Below are positions 27,272-35,133 of a stretch of 54,188 bases of DNA, piece after piece. Both the position numbers and the translations under genes were made by a program. The stretch comes from Alloalcanivorax balearicus MACL04 (GTDB taxonomy: Bacteria; Pseudomonadota; Gammaproteobacteria; Pseudomonadales; Alcanivoracaceae), in contig NZ_ARXS01000032.1 of NCBI RefSeq assembly GCF_025532145.1, positions 1-54,188 of the forward strand. Reading direction: 5' to 3'. A model generated the notes under the pieces. That model was not told where the DNA came from and searched no databases. It saw nothing but the letters and a program-made list of their open reading frames with translations. Position 1 is the stretch's first letter, and each line of letters begins with the position of its first letter.

Positions 27272-28700
27272 GTACGCTCTGAGCGCTGTGCCACTGATCA
27301 TGGCCCTGGCCGGTTGCGCGGTGGGACCGGACTATCAGGAGCCGGAGACACCGTTGCCGGAACGCTTCGTTGGCGCCGACCAGGTGCGGCCGTTCGATGA
27401 AAGTGCCGAACGCCGTTTCTGGTCCGGCTTCGACGATCCGTTGCTGGCGGACCTGATTGATCAGGCACTCAATGCCAATCACGACCTGCGTGCCGCGCTG
27501 GCGCGCTACCAGAGAGCGGAAGCGCTGCTGCGCGGTGCTCGCCGGGAGCAACTGCCGAGCGTCACCGTCAATGGCAGTGCCGCCGAGCAACACCTGGCGG
27601 AAGTGGAGCGGAATGCTCCGGGCGGCGCGGAGCGAGTGGAGCTCTATCAGGCTGGTGTCGCCGCCGGTTGGGAGCTGGACCTGTTCGGACGTTTGCGGCG
27701 CGCCACCCAGGCGCAAGCGGCGGAGCTGGATGCCGCGGAAGCGGATCTGGGAGCGCTGCAGGTGGCCATGGCCGGTCGCATCGCCAACAGCTATTTCCAG
27801 CTGCGTGGCCTGCAGCAACAGATGCAGGTTGCTCGCCGCAATGTGGAGAACCAGCAGCAGGCGCTGGATATCGTTCAGGCGCGCATGGAAGACGGCAGTG
27901 CCACGCGTTTGGATGAGGCCCGCGCCCGGGCACAACTGGACGCGGTGCGGGCCACGGTGCCGCAACTGCAAACCGCGATTCGGACTTACATGTACCGTAT
28001 CGCGGTGCTGACCGGGCGCACCCCGGACAGCCTGGTGACCACCCTGGCCGAGCCCGGTGACTTGCCGGCGCAAGTGCCGGATCTGGCCACCGGCACGCCG
28101 TCTGGTGTGTTGCGCCGGCGCCCGGATATCCGCGCCGCCGAGCGTCGCGTGGCCGCCGCCACCGCCCGTATCGGCGTGGCCACCGCCGACCTGTTTCCGC
28201 GTTTCACGCTGGAAGGGCTGATCGGCAGCGTCGCCTCCCGTGACGGTGACCTGTTCAGCGGTCCGGCGGAAGGCCGGCGCGTTGCCCTGGGGGTGGACTG
28301 GACCTTCCTCGACTTCGGCAAGGTCCGCTCCCGCATTGATGCCGCCGATGCCGAAACCCAGGCCGTCATCGCCGAGTACCAGCAAACCGTGCTCACGGCG
28401 CTGGAAGAAACGGAAACCCAACTGGTGCGTCACCAGCGGGCCCGTGAACGCACCGAGCTGTTGCGCCACGCCACCGACGCCGCGCAGCAGGCCGCCGAAC
28501 TGGCACGCCTGCGTTACCGGGAAGGCTTCATCGGTTTCTTCGAAGTGCTGGACAGTGAACGGGAATTGATGGACACCCGCGATGCCTTCATCCGCAGCCG
28601 CACCGAAGTGACCCTGGCGATGGTGGATCTGTACCGCGCCCTGGCCGGCGCACCAGTGCCGCCGGAGCAGGATCCGGCAAGGAGAAGCGCGGCGCGCTAA
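27264..28700 (+). CDS. RND efflux outer-membrane factor (OprN/OprM-like lipoprotein)
   Basis: The 478-residue TolC-type protein starts at 27264 with a lipobox (LAGCAVGPDY), the hallmark N-terminus of OprM/OprN/NodT-type channels. Two repeats of beta-barrel and long helices follow, with GWELDLFGRLRR near 133 and VDWTFLDFGKVR near 345. It trimerises into the outer-membrane duct of the efflux pump. An AGGAGA ribosome site sits inside the 3' end of the permease gene and the genes overlap by eight bases, so translation is probably coupled. It is the last gene of the efflux operon. Confidence 0.93.
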   Translation: MHKYALSAVPLIMALAGCAVGPDYQEPETPLPERFVGADQVRPFDESAERRFWSGFDDPLLADLIDQALNANHDLRAALARYQRAEALLRGARREQLPSVTVNGSAAEQHLAEVERNAPGGAERVELYQAGVAAGWELDLFGRLRRATQAQAAELDAAEADLGALQVAMAGRIANSYFQLRGLQQQMQVARRNVENQQQALDIVQARMEDGSATRLDEARARAQLDAVRATVPQLQTAIRTYMYRIAVLTGRTPDSLVTTLAEPGDLPAQVPDLATGTPSGVLRRRPDIRAAERRVAAATARIGVATADLFPRFTLEGLIGSVASRDGDLFSGPAEGRRVALGVDWTFLDFGKVRSRIDAADAETQAVIAEYQQTVLTALEETETQLVRHQRARERTELLRHATDAAQQAAELARLRYREGFIGFFEVLDSERELMDTRDAFIRSRTEVTLAMVDLYRALAGAPVPPEQDPARRSAAR

Positions 28701-28758
28701 GTAACGGCCGGGTCCGCTTGCCGTCCCAGAAGGTATCAATGCAGCGCTGTCTACAAGG

Positions 28759-28878
28759 CCGCTGTGGGAGATTCTATGGTGCCCTGCAAGCCCGCCACGC
28801 TAGTGCGCCATTCGCCAGCAGGCTGGCTCCCACGGATCATGCCACGAAGCCGCTGTGGGAGCTTGCCTGCAAGCGAAT
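28759..28878. repeat. REP cluster after the efflux operon
   Basis: A variant copy (28759-28789, matching the left edge of the window), a reverse-oriented partial copy (TTCGCCAGCAGGCTGGCTCCCAC, split here as TTCGCCAGCAGG then CTGGCTCCCAC, 28811-28833) and a full forward copy (28845-28878) lie within 120 bases. The full copy equals the arm at 18468-18501. The cluster follows the last gene of the efflux operon. Confidence 0.75.
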
Positions 28879-29021
28879 TCGACGTCAGATGATGGGAAAA
28901 AGACAAAAAAGCCCGCTTGCAGAATCAAGCAAGGTTCATGGAGCCCTGGGTATTAGCAATACCGCTTCCGACGGCGACAATGGACACACATAAAGGACAC
29001 AACGCGATAGGAGGAACCGAC

Positions 29022-29129
29022 ATGTTCGATACCCATGCTTTGCAGCGCTCGACAAGGACCACCAATCCGGCGATCCAACATTTTCTGGCGCTCACCGCCT
29101 GCTATCTGCGTACTCCGCTGGTGTTGTGA
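29022..29129 (+). CDS. possible 35-residue small protein or leader peptide
   Basis: An ATG at 29022 has a strong AGGAGG-type ribosome site seven bases upstream and opens a 35-codon frame that encodes a protein rich in Thr, Leu and Arg with a hydrophobic stretch (FLALTACYL) near its end. The frame is followed by a hairpin (29194-29225) and a canonical terminator (29237-29262), then the bestrophin gene. It might be a leader peptide of an attenuator or an independent small protein. I recognise no family. Support is limited to the ribosome site and the layout. Confidence 0.4.
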   Translation: MFDTHALQRSTRTTNPAIQHFLALTACYLRTPLVL

Positions 29130-29193
29130 TCCTCACTCGCCAGCGAGATCCCATATAACTTTCTGCCAACAGGCCCTTTAGCGGTCTCTCGTT

Positions 29194-29262
29194 AAATCGG
29201 CGGTGCTGGTCCACCGCTCCGATTTCTTACCCCCAAAAGGTCAGGGACGACCTTCTTTTTTT
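29194..29262 (+). terminator. tandem hairpins with T-run before the bestrophin gene
   Basis: First structure: AAATCGG and CGGTG (29194-29205) pair with CACCG and CCGATTT (29212-29225). Second: AAGGTC (29237-29242) pairs exactly with GACCTT (29249-29254), followed by C and seven T (29256-29262), a canonical intrinsic terminator. It ends a transcript that would include the 35-codon frame and lies 75 bases before the bestrophin start. Confidence 0.75.
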
Positions 29263-29337
29263 CTCCCTGTTTCGTTTGATGGCGATTTGCCATCGGATTC
29301 CCTATCATCGGCGCGCCCTGCCTTGAAGGATTCTCCG

Positions 29338-30279
29338 ATGATCGTTCGTGACCGTCCCAATCCCATTGCGTTATTGATCGCCCTGCGTGGCTCGGTGGTG
29401 CCGGATATCCTGCCGCACATTCTGCTGGTGGCGTTGTTTGCCTCGGTGATGACCCTGGTCAGCCAGTACCACGTGTTGGATGTGAGCCACTACACGGTGA
29501 TGCCGGTGACCTTGCTGGGGATCGTGCTGTCGATCCTGCTCAGTTTCCGCAATAACGCCGCCTATGACCGTTGGTGGGAAGCGCGCAAACAGTGGGGCCA
29601 GATGGTGTATGAGATCCGCAGCCTGGCAAGGGCCAGTGGCACCTTACTTGGTAATGAAAAGTTGGGTAACGAAGAGTTGGGGAATGACGAGCCGCGCCGT
29701 CGGGAACTGCTGGGGTTGGTTCTGGCGTATGCCCACGCACTGCGCGGGCAACTGCGTGAGGAAGACGTGCGCGAGGCACTGTTAAAGGTGCAGGAGCCGG
29801 CAGTGGTGGAGAAGGCCCTGGCCCATCGTAACGGCGCCGACTGGTTTTTGCGCCGGGCCGGCGATTGGGTGGGGGAACGCTATCGGGAGGGGCGTCTGGA
29901 CAGTATCGGCGTGAGCATGCTGGATCAGCGGCTGACCGCTTTGGCCGGTGTGCAGGCCGCCAGTGAACGCATCGCGCAGACACCGTTACCGTTTGCCTAT
30001 GCACTGTTGGCCCACCGTACCGCCTACGTCTACTGTTATTTACTGCCGTTCGTACTGATCGGCTCCCTGGGCTGGAGCACGCCTTTGTTCGTGGCGGTAG
30101 TGGCCTACACCTTCTTTGGGCTGGACCGTTTGGCGGAACATCTGGAAATGCCCTTTGGCCGCGAAGCCAACGATCTGCCGTTGGACACCATCTGCCGGAC
30201 CAATGAAATCTCCGTGGCGGAAGCCCTGGGCGATCCGGCACCGGAACCGCTGCCGGTGGTCAACCACCAGTTGCAGTAA
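29338..30279 (+). CDS. bestrophin family ion channel protein
   Basis: A 313-residue inner-membrane protein of the bestrophin/UPF0187 family, known as chloride or cation channels. The family motif YDRWWEARKQWG is at about residue 79 and membrane helices are at about 30-75 and 225-265. The start at 29338 has AAGGA seven bases upstream; the open frame begins earlier but runs through the terminator hairpins. Near residue 103 an imperfect repeat (LGNEKLGNEELGNDE) forms an acidic insert in the cytosolic loop. The gene appears to be monocistronic or joined to the flavin reductase gene 70 bases on. Confidence 0.9.
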   Translation: MIVRDRPNPIALLIALRGSVVPDILPHILLVALFASVMTLVSQYHVLDVSHYTVMPVTLLGIVLSILLSFRNNAAYDRWWEARKQWGQMVYEIRSLARASGTLLGNEKLGNEELGNDEPRRRELLGLVLAYAHALRGQLREEDVREALLKVQEPAVVEKALAHRNGADWFLRRAGDWVGERYREGRLDSIGVSMLDQRLTALAGVQAASERIAQTPLPFAYALLAHRTAYVYCYLLPFVLIGSLGWSTPLFVAVVAYTFFGLDRLAEHLEMPFGREANDLPLDTICRTNEISVAEALGDPAPEPLPVVNHQLQ

Positions 30280-30349
30280 ACGGGGGCGACGGCTTGCCCG
30301 GCGGCGCCCGCTGGCTCAACATGACAGCTTCGCGCTGTGGAGACGGTTG

Positions 30350-30967
30350 ATGCAAGACGCCTACTTCTATGAGCCCGCCAAGGGCCACGGTTTGCCCCAT
30401 GATCCGTTCAATGCGCTGGTGGCGCCGCGCCCGATCGGCTGGATCGGCTCCCGCAGCGCCGAGGGCGTGCTCAATCTCGCGCCCTACAGTTTCTTCAATG
30501 CGTTCAATTACCACCCGCCGATCATCGGCTTCTCCAGCATCACCTATAAGGACAGTGTGCGGAATATCGAAGCCACCGGGGAGTTCACCTGGAATCTGGC
30601 CACCCGCGCGCTGGCGGAAGCGATGAATCAAAGCTGCAAGGCGGTCCCGCCGGAAGTGAATGAATTTGAACTGGCGGGGCTGACCGCGGAGCCATCTCGG
30701 TTGGTATCGGTGCCGAGAGTGGCGGAAACCCCGGTCTCCTTTGAGTGCCGGCTCAGCCAGATTCTGCGTCTGAACACCGCCGCCGGTGAAGCGGTGGACA
30801 CCTGGGTGGTGTTCGGAGAAGTGGTGGGGGTGCATATCGCCGCCCATCTGCTCAAGGACGGCATCTACGACACCGCCGCCGCCGAGCCGATTCTGCGCGC
30901 CGGCGGTCCGGCCGGATACTTCTCCGTGGATCCCTCCCAGTACTTCGAGATGTACCGGCCCCGCTGA
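30350..30967 (+). CDS. flavin reductase family protein
   Basis: The 205-residue protein has the FMN-binding split-barrel flavin reductase fold. LVAPRPIGWIGSRS (about 24-37) is the flavin-phosphate binding stretch of the DIM6/NTAB type, and APYSFFNAFNYHPPIIGFSS follows as the second conserved block (written here from separate parts APYSFFNAF and PPIIGFS). Members reduce FMN with NAD(P)H, often for a partner monooxygenase, but many have other roles. It starts 70 bases after the bestrophin gene. No flavin-dependent monooxygenase is next to it, so its partner is unknown. Confidence 0.88.
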   Translation: MQDAYFYEPAKGHGLPHDPFNALVAPRPIGWIGSRSAEGVLNLAPYSFFNAFNYHPPIIGFSSITYKDSVRNIEATGEFTWNLATRALAEAMNQSCKAVPPEVNEFELAGLTAEPSRLVSVPRVAETPVSFECRLSQILRLNTAAGEAVDTWVVFGEVVGVHIAAHLLKDGIYDTAAAEPILRAGGPAGYFSVDPSQYFEMYRPR

Positions 30968-31011
30968 TCGGCGCCGGACGCCAGTTCTTCATGAGTTCTG
31001 CGAACTACGGC

Positions 31012-31045
31012 GCCGCTGTGGGAAGCGAGCTTGCTCGCGAATCGG
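31012..31045 (+). repeat. REP-like element, Pseudomonas-type variant
   Basis: The core GCCGCTGTGGGAAGCG is followed by AGCTTGCTCGCGAAT, a palindromic stem (GCGAGCTTGCTCGC). It is a diverged member of the REP set here and closer to the REP sequences of Pseudomonas. It lies between the convergent flavin reductase and siderophore-interacting protein genes. Confidence 0.65.
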
Positions 31046-31110
31046 CGTGTTGGTGTGCCGGTATGCAGAGTGGTGTAGGCATTCCAGCTCCTTGTGGGAC
31101 ACCAATGACC

Positions 31111-31896
31111 TCACTCATTTTGCTCCCGGCGCTTGGCGACCTGGTGGGCGTCCTCGGTCAATCCGATCTGCCAGTAGCCGCTGGCGTACAAGTGATGGCG
31201 TTCCACCCGCCGCTCCTGGACCAGATAGCGGCGGATGGCGCGCACCGCGCCGCTTTCCCCCGCCACCCACACCGCCGGAGAGCCTGTCAGCCAGGGCAGG
31301 GACATGACCTTGTCCACCAGGCCCAGGGCGGGCTGCTCCGGATAGGGATTTACTCGCCAGTGCACCTCCAGGCCAGAGGGGAAAGGCAAGGGCTGCTGAT
31401 CCGCGGGGGAGAGAATGTCCAGTACCGCATAGCCCTGGGCACCGGCCGGCAAGCGTTCGATATTGGCGCTGATCGCCGGTAACGCCGACATGTCGCCGGC
31501 GAACAGGAACCAGTCGGCGTCGTAATCAACGAACTTCGGCGCCCCCGGCCCGGCAAACCCGATGCGGTCCCCGGAGCGGGCATGGGCCGCCCAGTGGGAC
31601 GCGGGGCCATGGTCGGTGTGCATCATGAAGTCGACGAAAATCTCACCTCGGATCTTATCGAAGTGACGCAACGTATAGGTGCGTACCACCGGTCGGTGCT
31701 CCGGCGGCGTGTCGCCGTAGGGCGGCAGCGCAATGTCGGTTTGTCCCTCGCGGGGAATCAGCAATTTGAAATTGGCGCTTTCATGATTCTCGGGAAAGTC
31801 ACTGAGATCGCCGCCGCCCAGAACCACCCGTTTCATGTTGGGTGTGAGGTTCTCGGTGCGCAGGACTTCCAGAATCCGGGGAGCGGGCCTTGGCAT
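31111..31896 (-). CDS. siderophore-interacting protein (FAD-dependent ferric reductase)
   Basis: From the ATG at 31896 (GGAGAGA upstream) the protein has 261 residues. The FAD-binding barrel holds VVRTYTLRHFD (near 67), the R-x-Y-T/S motif of the ViuB/YqjH type, and the C-terminal SIP domain ends in AVWVAGESGAVRAIRRYL (near 205). Such enzymes release iron from ferric siderophores in the cytosol by reduction. A longer frame upstream runs into the MarR operator and lacks a ribosome site. The gene is divergent from a MarR regulator, which probably controls it. Confidence 0.92.
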   Translation of the reverse strand: MPRPAPRILEVLRTENLTPNMKRVVLGGGDLSDFPENHESANFKLLIPREGQTDIALPPYGDTPPEHRPVVRTYTLRHFDKIRGEIFVDFMMHTDHGPASHWAAHARSGDRIGFAGPGAPKFVDYDADWFLFAGDMSALPAISANIERLPAGAQGYAVLDILSPADQQPLPFPSGLEVHWRVNPYPEQPALGLVDKVMSLPWLTGSPAVWVAGESGAVRAIRRYLVQERRVERHHLYASGYWQIGLTEDAHQVAKRREQNE

Positions 31897-31970
31897 GGTC
31901 TGTCTCTCCACTGGATGTGGGTTGTGGTGTCGAGCTATTTGGTGGACAATATCAACCATATTCCCAGTAA

Positions 31971-31983
31971 TTGACAAAGTCAA
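31971..31983. promoter_or_regulatory. candidate MarR operator
   Basis: TTGAC-AAA-GTCAA is a perfect inverted repeat in the 92-base gap between the divergent siderophore-interacting and MarR genes. It lies directly before, or over, the MarR start, as expected for an autoregulated MarR repressor. A related half-palindrome, TTGATATTGTCC on the minus strand, is at 31946-31957. Confidence 0.5.
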
Positions 31984-31988
31984 CAGTG

Positions 31989-32420
31989 GTGTCAAAAGAA
32001 GCCGATATCCGTAATGCGATCTGGCAACTGGCGTTTCAGTTCAAGGTCAGCAGTAAAAAAGCCATCCGCCAGTACGGCCTGCCACTGAACGGCATGCATG
32101 TGCGCATCCTGCATATGATCGGCGCCACCCCGGCGTGCACCGCCAACCGAATCGTGTTGGCTTCCGGGCGCGACAAGGCGCAGATCACCCGCCTGTTGAA
32201 AGAGCTGGAAAGTATGTTGCTGATCCAACGCACGCCGAACCCCGATGACAAGCGCAGTCAGATTGTCTCTCTGAGTGAGAAGGGCGAGGCTTTGATGGCC
32301 CGTGCCCGGGAGGCGGAACAGGATGTGGTGACGCGATTGTTGAAGGGAATGAAGAAAGACGAGATCGATCGCTTTGTCGGTCTCGCGGGGCGCATGCTGG
32401 ACAATCTGCGCGAGGAATAG
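31989..32420 (+). CDS. MarR family transcriptional regulator
   Basis: About 143 residues, a typical MarR length, with the winged-helix core: ANRIVLASGRDKAQITRLLKEL (recognition helix in two parts, ASGRDKAQI and TRLLKELE) and the wing RTPNPDDKRSQIVSLSEKG, here given as PDDKRSQIVSL. The start is uncertain: GTG at 31986 or 31989, or TTG at 31971; none has a clear ribosome site, and the TTG lies within the operator-like palindrome. It acts as a dimeric DNA-binding regulator, probably of the divergent siderophore-interacting gene. Confidence 0.88.
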   Translation: MSKEADIRNAIWQLAFQFKVSSKKAIRQYGLPLNGMHVRILHMIGATPACTANRIVLASGRDKAQITRLLKELESMLLIQRTPNPDDKRSQIVSLSEKGEALMARAREAEQDVVTRLLKGMKKDEIDRFVGLAGRMLDNLREE

Positions 32421-32452
32421 AAAGGGGCGTGGTGGCTCTCCAGCAGGGACGC

Positions 32453-32556
32453 GGATCTGTGCGAGGGCCTTCCGGGATCGCCGTGAATACGTCCATGTAG
32501 GCTCTCGGTTTGACGTCCCTGTCAAACAGAGTCCCGGAAGGCCCTCGTACAGATCC
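32453..32556. repeat. long nested inverted repeat element
   Basis: The outer arms at 32453-32477 and 32532-32556 (25 nt each) are reverse complements with one mismatch and read GGATCTG..., with GAGGGCCTTCCGGGA as the inner part. An inner hairpin, GTTTGAC-GTCCCT-GTCAAAC (32508-32527), lies between. The whole 104-base unit looks like a structured dispersed element, and similar sequences occur in marine gammaproteobacteria as I recall. It lies just after the MarR gene. Confidence 0.7.
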
Positions 32557-32606
32557 ACTTGGGGTGAACTGCCGCGTTCCGGGCTCCAGCAACGACGAAC
32601 CTTTCA

Positions 32607-32728
32607 GGAAAGGAGGGCTCTCTCCATCCCTTCATAGGGGCTTGGTAGCGGCGGGAAAGACGTCGGTTACCTCGAAGCTGATCGGCGTTACGCCGATCAG
32701 CGTCCCCGATGGAGAGAAATCCCTTTCC
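32607..32728. other. nested palindromic region downstream of alkB
   Basis: Three nested inverted pairs are visible: GGAAAGG/CCTTTCC (32607-32613 and 32722-32728), TCTCTCCATC/GATGGAGAGA (32619-32628 and 32708-32717), and a perfect 12-bp pair around one base, GCTGATCGGCGT/ACGCCGATCAGC (32677-32701). It starts 20 bases past the alkB stop in alkB's direction. It could stabilise the alkB transcript 3' end or be another small repeat element. No T-run is seen. Confidence 0.5.
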
Positions 32729-32747
32729 CCTCTAAACCGAAGCCCCG

Positions 32748-33944
32748 TCACACGATCCGTGGTGGCGCATCACCGTGCTGGATCCCGTATTTGCGAATCA
32801 GCGCTTCGCGTTTGTCCGGATCGAAGTTGATATTGCGGGCGTCGTAGCCGGCGTGTTCCAACAGACGCTTGTCCATGAGCCGGTACCACAGAGGCGGAAT
32901 ATAGCTGACCAGGAACATACCGAAATAGCCGTTGGGCAGGCTGGGCACGTCGTCGAAATGACGCAGGCTCTGGTAGCGCCGGGTCGGATGGGCGTGATGA
33001 TCGGAATGCCGCTGCAGATGAAAGGTGGCCCAGTTGGAGAACATGTGGTTGCTGTTCCAGCTGTGATACGGCTGGGTGCGCTCGTAACGGCCGGTCTTGG
33101 TTTTATGCCGCAGCAGGCCGTAGTGCTCGATATAGTTGGCGGAGGTCAACTGGAAAGCGCCCCAGAAAGCGGTGCCGAGGATGTACGGCAGAATGCCGAT
33201 GCCGAACAGCGCCAGCACGGTGCCCCAGGCAATGGCGGTGATGATCGCCGGCTGAATGATCTCGTTGTCCAGGGACCACACCGACTTGCCCCGTGATTCC
33301 AGGCGCTCCTGCTCCAGCTTCCAGGCCCGGCGGGCGGCGCCGGGGATTTCCCGCAGTACGAATTTCCAGATGTTTTCGCCCATGCGCGAGGACGCCGGGT
33401 CCTCCGGCGTGGCCACGTCCCGGTGGTGGCCCTTGTTGTGCTCAATGAAAAAGTGACCGTAGGCGCAAGGCGCCAGCACGAACTTGGCCAGCCAGCGTTC
33501 GCCCTTGCCTTTCTTGTGGCCCAGTTCATGACCCAGGTTGATGCCGACGCCGCAGGTGCCACCGAGCAGCAGGATCATCGCCAGCAGACCGTGCCAGGGC
33601 AGGTCCTGGGTACCGACGAACCAGGCACCGAAAAACCAGGCGCCCCAGATCACCGGCACCAGGGCGTAGGTGACCCAACGGTAATAGGGATCCTCTTCCA
33701 GTTGCGGCACCACCTCTTCCGGCGGATTGCTCTGGTCCTCGCCGATCAGCATATCCAGTACCGGCACCGCCAGGTAATAGAACACCAGCGGGATCCACAG
33801 CATCAGCGCATTGCCATTGGCCAGGTACAGCAGGGGCCCGATGAACACAATGGCGGGCACGAAGATGGAAGAAACCCACAAATGGCGTTTGCGATCCCGA
33901 TAGACCACGCCGGACGGGCCGGTGAACTCACCTGCCTTGCTCAT
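32748..33944 (-). CDS. alkB: alkane 1-monooxygenase AlkB
   Basis: The 398-residue integral membrane enzyme hydroxylates n-alkanes at the terminal carbon, using rubredoxin as electron donor. All diiron histidine motifs are present: HELGH (139-143), EHNKGHH (168-174), LQRHSDHHAHP (310-320) and the NYIEHYG box (270-276). Six hydrophobic segments fit the AlkB topology (pairs near 22-62, 90-130 and 232-265). No rubredoxin gene is next to it. It diverges from an AraC-type regulator that probably responds to alkanes or their products. Downstream is the nested palindromic region. This is the gene that best supports an alkane-degrading host. Confidence 0.97.
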   Translation of the reverse strand: MSKAGEFTGPSGVVYRDRKRHLWVSSIFVPAIVFIGPLLYLANGNALMLWIPLVFYYLAVPVLDMLIGEDQSNPPEEVVPQLEEDPYYRWVTYALVPVIWGAWFFGAWFVGTQDLPWHGLLAMILLLGGTCGVGINLGHELGHKKGKGERWLAKFVLAPCAYGHFFIEHNKGHHRDVATPEDPASSRMGENIWKFVLREIPGAARRAWKLEQERLESRGKSVWSLDNEIIQPAIITAIAWGTVLALFGIGILPYILGTAFWGAFQLTSANYIEHYGLLRHKTKTGRYERTQPYHSWNSNHMFSNWATFHLQRHSDHHAHPTRRYQSLRHFDDVPSLPNGYFGMFLVSYIPPLWYRLMDKRLLEHAGYDARNINFDPDKREALIRKYGIQHGDAPPRIV

Positions 33945-33979
33945 ACCGCAATCCTCTTTTTGTTATCCGATCACCGGAT

Positions 33980-34058
33980 GGTGCGCCCAAGCCGGTTTGT
34001 GCGGCACCGCCAGGAGTGGCAGAAAATCGTCATAAAGTGACAAGTGACCGGGCGCACC
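33980..34058. promoter_or_regulatory. widely spaced inverted repeat between alkB and araC-type genes
   Basis: GGTGCGCCC (33980-33988) and GGGCGCACC (34050-34058) are exact reverse complements about 61 bases apart in the 163-base divergent region. AAAGTGAC and AAGTGACC tandem half-sites also sit near 34035-34049. These are candidate binding sites of the AraC-type protein, perhaps allowing a loop. Only sequence symmetry supports this. Confidence 0.35.
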
Positions 34059-34107
34059 AGCAGGGTAAGCTGGGATTCATCCGCTCATGGCGGCAAGGGA
34101 GAAACCA

Positions 34108-35130
34108 ATGAGCATCCATATGGCCGCCCGGCTCAGGCCGGCGATTCATCCGACTTACCCGAGACTGTTGTGCGCCCATTTGCAATCCAGGGGCTTCGAT
34201 AACGCCACCATCTTCGAGGGCACCCGCCTGCATTGGGAGCAGCTTCTGGGCGAGCATCGCTACCTGAGTCTGGAGCAGATGTCCCGCCTGATCCGCCGCT
34301 CCATCGAACTCACCGGCGAGCCCTGGCTGGGGCTGGACATCGGTGGTGTCACCTCGGTGTCCGCCCACGGTCCGTTGGGCTTCGCGGTGGTTTCGGCGGC
34401 GGATCTGGGGGCGGTGCTGCGGGTGCTCTCCCGCTTCGTCGGCGTGCGCTTCCAGCCGGTAACGGTGCATTTGCGCGAGGAGCCGGAGCGGGTGGTGCTG
34501 ACCATGGAGGAAGAAGAGGACCTGGAAGAGGTTCGGGAATACGTCAACGGCGCGGTGCTCGCTACCTTCTTCCATCTGATCGACACCGTGACCTCCCGGC
34601 GCTTGCGGGATCTGGTGGTGGCGATGCCGATCCCGGAACCGGAGTGGGCGGAGATCTACACCGAAAAACTGGGGTGCCCGGTCCGCTTCGGGACTTCAGC
34701 GCTGACCATCGAAGTGCCGTCCGAGTTGTTGGGCACCCCGTGCCTGACCGCGGATCCCGGTCTGCACCGCACCGCGCTACGGGATTGCGAGCATCAGCTA
34801 CGGCAACTTCAGAGCGGGGGACCGCTGAGTCAGCGCATTGGTGTGCAACTGCTGGAGTGTGAGGGTCACTACCCGAGTCTGGATGAGATGGCCGCGCGCC
34901 ACGCCATGTCCCGCCGTACCCTGATCCGTAAACTGAAAGAGGAAGGCTCCAGCTATCAGGAACTGCTGGATGAGGTGCGCCGGGAACTGGCCGCCTGGTA
35001 TCTGCTGGAAACCACGCAACCGGTGGAGCGCATCGCCGAGAAACTGGGGTACCAGGACCCGTCCAACTTCAGCCGCACCTTCCAGCGCTGGTTCGGCACC
35101 ACGCCGCTGCGGATGCGCAAAGGGGAGTGA
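34108..35130 (+). CDS. AraC family regulator (Arabinose_bd/OruR-like)
   Basis: From the ATG at 34108 (GGGAG site upstream) it has 340 residues. The N-terminal domain of about 200 residues resembles the Arabinose_bd type found in OruR/ArgR-like AraC proteins (GEPWLGLDIGG near 80). The C-terminal double helix-turn-helix carries MSRRTLIRKLKEEG and the typical LGYQDPSNFSRTFQRWFG end (in parts LGYQDPSNF and FQRWFG). It is divergent from alkB and so is likely its alkane-responsive activator. The second ATG was preferred to one 21 bases upstream on the ribosome site. Confidence 0.9.
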   Translation: MSIHMAARLRPAIHPTYPRLLCAHLQSRGFDNATIFEGTRLHWEQLLGEHRYLSLEQMSRLIRRSIELTGEPWLGLDIGGVTSVSAHGPLGFAVVSAADLGAVLRVLSRFVGVRFQPVTVHLREEPERVVLTMEEEEDLEEVREYVNGAVLATFFHLIDTVTSRRLRDLVVAMPIPEPEWAEIYTEKLGCPVRFGTSALTIEVPSELLGTPCLTADPGLHRTALRDCEHQLRQLQSGGPLSQRIGVQLLECEGHYPSLDEMAARHAMSRRTLIRKLKEEGSSYQELLDEVRRELAAWYLLETTQPVERIAEKLGYQDPSNFSRTFQRWFGTTPLRMRKGE

Positions 35131-35133
35131 GTC

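Noticed and set aside
27204-28739. A 511-codon frame opposite the outer-membrane factor gene
   Set aside because: Same reasoning: an antisense shadow without domain signature or ribosome site.
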